A stretch of 64,000 nt of DNA from Neckera pumila (taxonomy: Eukaryota; Streptophyta; Bryopsida; Hypnales; Neckeraceae), in assembly GCA_963969595.1 (NCBI GenBank), contig OZ018417.1:23314501-23378500 (forward strand), in the 5' to 3' direction. A program made the position numbers and the translations under genes. Below, piece after piece: positions 61,693 through 64,000 of this stretch. Position 1 is the first letter of the stretch, and the number at the start of each line of letters is the position of its first letter. Under the pieces are notes generated by a model. It saw only the letters and a program-made list of their open reading frames with translations. It did not search any database and had not been told where the DNA came from.

Positions 61693-62290
61693 GGTGGGCG
61701 ACAGCAGGCAGGGACGAGCGTGGAGATGGGGCAGCGCACATGAGGGGGGAGAGCCCAGCACAACACAGCACGAGACGGGACAACACGGGGGATACACGGA
61801 GCGAGGGGGCGAAAGATAATTGCAGGCGACCAAGGGAAGGGAAGGGAAGGGAAGGGAAGGGAAGAGGGACGGAGGCCAACAGGACAGATCGGGAGGCAGA
61901 GGAGTCGGTGGAAGAGCAAGAACGTTTTAACTTCGAAGAAGACAGCGAGAAGCTCAAGGAGGGAGAAGCAGCGGCGGCAGCAGTTGGAGGGGTGAAATGG
62001 GGAAGCGAAGCGAAGAAGAGACAGAGATAACTTAGAGGAGGGGACAAGAGCGGGGCGTGGTGGAGAGGAGGGGAGAGGATCTAGACAAGAGCGAAGTCAA
62101 GCCTGCACAAAGAGGGCGGGCAGGCCAGGCACGCAGGAGAGGAGAAACGAGGGGCGCAAGAGAGAGGGACGGAGAGGAGAAAGAACTCAGAAAGAAGCTG
62201 CAAGGAAGGCGGGGCCGGCCTCGGGCCAGCCTCGGCACTCTCCCCCCCACCACCACCTGGATGGGAGGAGAAAGCCGCTACCCTCACTCA
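61693..62290 (-). promoter_or_regulatory. Probable promoter and 5' UTR of the RING-H2 gene
   Basis: GC-rich and strongly pyrimidine-rich on the gene's sense strand, with a (TTCCC)n run (complement of 61834-61864). Several overlapping long frames here are composition artefacts. No TATA box was identified. Confidence 0.4.
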
Positions 62291-63755
62291 CTTAAGTTAA
62301 CCCAGGACCAGTTCCACATGGTCAAACGTCGTTTTTTGAGCTCAGTTTCGCCATCATTTTTGAAATTTTGAATTTCAAAGTAGTATGTTTGTTGCATGTT
62401 TGTTGCATGAGATTAGGTATTATCTATCAATAAGAAAATTCTTTATCAGCTTCATTATAAACTATAATTATTAAAATTTTGAAACTAATAAGTAAAAAGA
62501 ATGAAATAAAATTCATAAATAATAATAAAACTATTTAATTAGTTTGAAATTTCTTAAAAAAAGGTCAAACTAGCCATGAAGAATAGTGTGGAATGTTTTC
62601 AAGGAGTAGTATTTTTTTTTACATCCAAAACACCCTTGGCAATGACTTTAATTCAAGACAAATCACCACCGTCAATTTTATATAATTGATAATTGATTGA
62701 TCGAATTTTGCAAATTTCCTTATTCATTTGAACACGCAGTTGCTCTGTAAAAGTTGATTTGTATAAAAATTTGGGAGAAGAAATCAAAATATTGTGATTC
62801 TTAAAGGATAAAATGATGCTTGACACCTAGAAGGTTTTATAAAAGAAAAAGTCGACACTACTAGAAAATGGTCACCAAAATGACTGAAAAGCAACAATAG
62901 TCTGTTGCTTCGGGTACAAACATTGACAACTTGTTAAATTGTAAAGTTTTTTGTTGAGGTTTCAATAGAATTTGTTTTCTATCTTGTCAATTTGGGTACT
63001 TTACATTTGAAAATAGTATTCTTTTTAATCTTGCTACGCATGTCATTGATCTTTTATGCCATAGGAGCTTAATATAGCATTTATTGTTTTTACCTTTGCT
63101 TTTTATTGGCCCAACTGTTTCTCCCCAATCTTCCTAAGCATAGATTTTTCTTGGGGGGGTCCCTTAAAATTTTTTATTTAGAATGGTGCAATTGAAGATA
63201 TGGTGGATTGAATTCTTTGAAACAAAAAATTTGAAATTTTTTGGAGATAATATAGGGTGTTGAAAAAAAAGGAAATTGGATTATAACTAAAATAGGGTCC
63301 CCAATAACATATTCACTTTTTTTTTAGATATAAGATATCCGATACAATATCCGTATGTACTGTACTATACAGTCTAGTTGAATGTAAGCTATAGCTAGGG
63401 GGATCCAATGTTGGGATGAATTCTAGTAACTGGCTTCCGGGTGGATGAAGCCCGATGGTGTATTGGATGGGGGCGCAGCTTAGGGTTTCCAACATTCATT
63501 TTTTTGAAGAGGGATTTCTAGATTCAAATGTGATGATTCTTGTTTGCCCAGATTACGTCTATTTAGGATTTATGCGGGTTCTGGGTCGCCGCTGCGTATT
63601 CCATAGGATATATTCTATATTTTTTGAATCGTGATAGAATTTGCTGGGTTTTAGGAGATTGGCAGTATCATTTGGGGTCGAGCTAGGGGGTTATTGCCAT
63701 TGCGGTTTTAGCTTTGTGAATCACATTTTAGGCTATCCATAGCCGGGCTTGTGAA
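62291..63755. other. Mostly featureless AT-rich spacer
   Basis: A CACTA-type terminal motif, CACTACTAGAAAATGG, starts at 62856 and resembles the end at 25192. No partner end lies in the window. No gene is recognised. Confidence 0.4.
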
Positions 63756-63765
63756 GATTTGGACA

Positions 63766-64000
63766 CTGGAGGTGGAATCATCAACACCCGAACTGTTTGA
63801 GAAGGTGAAGGAGGAAGGAGCAGAAACTTTGACATCTTTTCAACTGTGATTGTAGACGGAGGGGGTATTGAAATGGGATTTTGACTTTTGGAACATTGAG
63901 GACAAGCACCGGATTAGGAAGAAAGTGGAGCACCTAAATAATGTGTGTGGAGATGTCTTCGTCATTCATACCTTCAATGCAACAACTGTGGAAGAAAGCG
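63766..64000 (+). pseudogene. Possible partial gene or relic running off the window
   Basis: One frame reads VESSTPELFEKVKEEGAETL (63772-63831), meets TGA (63847) and TAG (63853), then stays open to the window end with WDFDFWNIEDKHRIRKKVEH and GDVFVIHTFNATTVEES. The TAG is followed by a plausible acceptor context, so the stops could lie in a short intron. The composition looks coding, but no family was recognised. Confidence 0.3.

Noticed and set aside
61379..62047. Minus-strand ORFs of 150-222 codons upstream of the RING gene
   Set aside because: Overlapping pyrimidine-rich frames in a GC-rich 5' region; only the short MGSASS segment has supporting evidence.

Overview
The window is nuclear DNA of a land plant. 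Two multi-exon genes with canonical GT-AG introns encode proteins typical of plants: a plastid TypA/BipA translation GTPase and a RING-H2 ubiquitin ligase. The rest is AT-rich and consists largely of nested transposable elements. The species cannot be fixed from sequence alone. Decayed relics that look like Crinkler/RHS-type proteins hint at a non-seed plant, but that is a weak inference.

Layout. 1-1.8 kb has no recognisable gene. 1.88-3.46 kb is a fold-back repeat interrupted by a 0.92-kb TIR element. 3.6-5.8 kb is a larger copy of that element family, carrying another inserted element. 6.8-30.7 kb is dominated by five copies of a roughly 4.0-4.7-kb unit with TG...CA ends (TGTRAGC...CCACA), 5-bp target duplications and a TATA box about 1.0-1.25 kb from the start. 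I read them as solo LTRs of a retrotransposon with very long LTRs. Unit 1 (6885-14355, holding three TIR elements) lies inside unit 3. Unit 4 (18823-23023, minus) lies inside unit 5 (16833-25012). Unit 2 (26312-30698) lies inside a CACTA-like element (25192-32404). Four of the five units carry a short ATG-led segment ending at a GT splice-donor-like site.

32.4-33.4 kb and 38.47-39.96 kb hold two broken protein-coding relics. The second is split by a 0.33-kb MITE with perfect 20-bp terminal inverted repeats and a 6-bp target duplication.

41.3-46.45 kb (minus) is the intact 14-exon TypA gene, 715 codons. About 0.4 kb away a small plus-strand ORF with transit-peptide-like composition (46846-47070) is arranged divergently. 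49.5-50.65 kb is a GA microsatellite, a 200-N assembly gap and a 12-bp minisatellite. 55.25-56.75 kb is a large inverted repeat whose arms are built of ~175-bp tandem units. 58.9-61.7 kb (minus) is the RING-H2 gene, 6 exons, about 544 codons, first exon tentative.

Eight dispersed TIR elements (0.73-2.1 kb) have ends CCCCTAAAGG...CCTTTAGGGG and sit in TTAA...TTAA. One copy can be compared with an empty site in the opposite arm of its host inverted repeat, and that supports TTAA as a duplicated target. This is the piggyBac signature, unusual for a plant genome. The two intact genes are housekeeping or regulatory genes with no evident functional link to each other.
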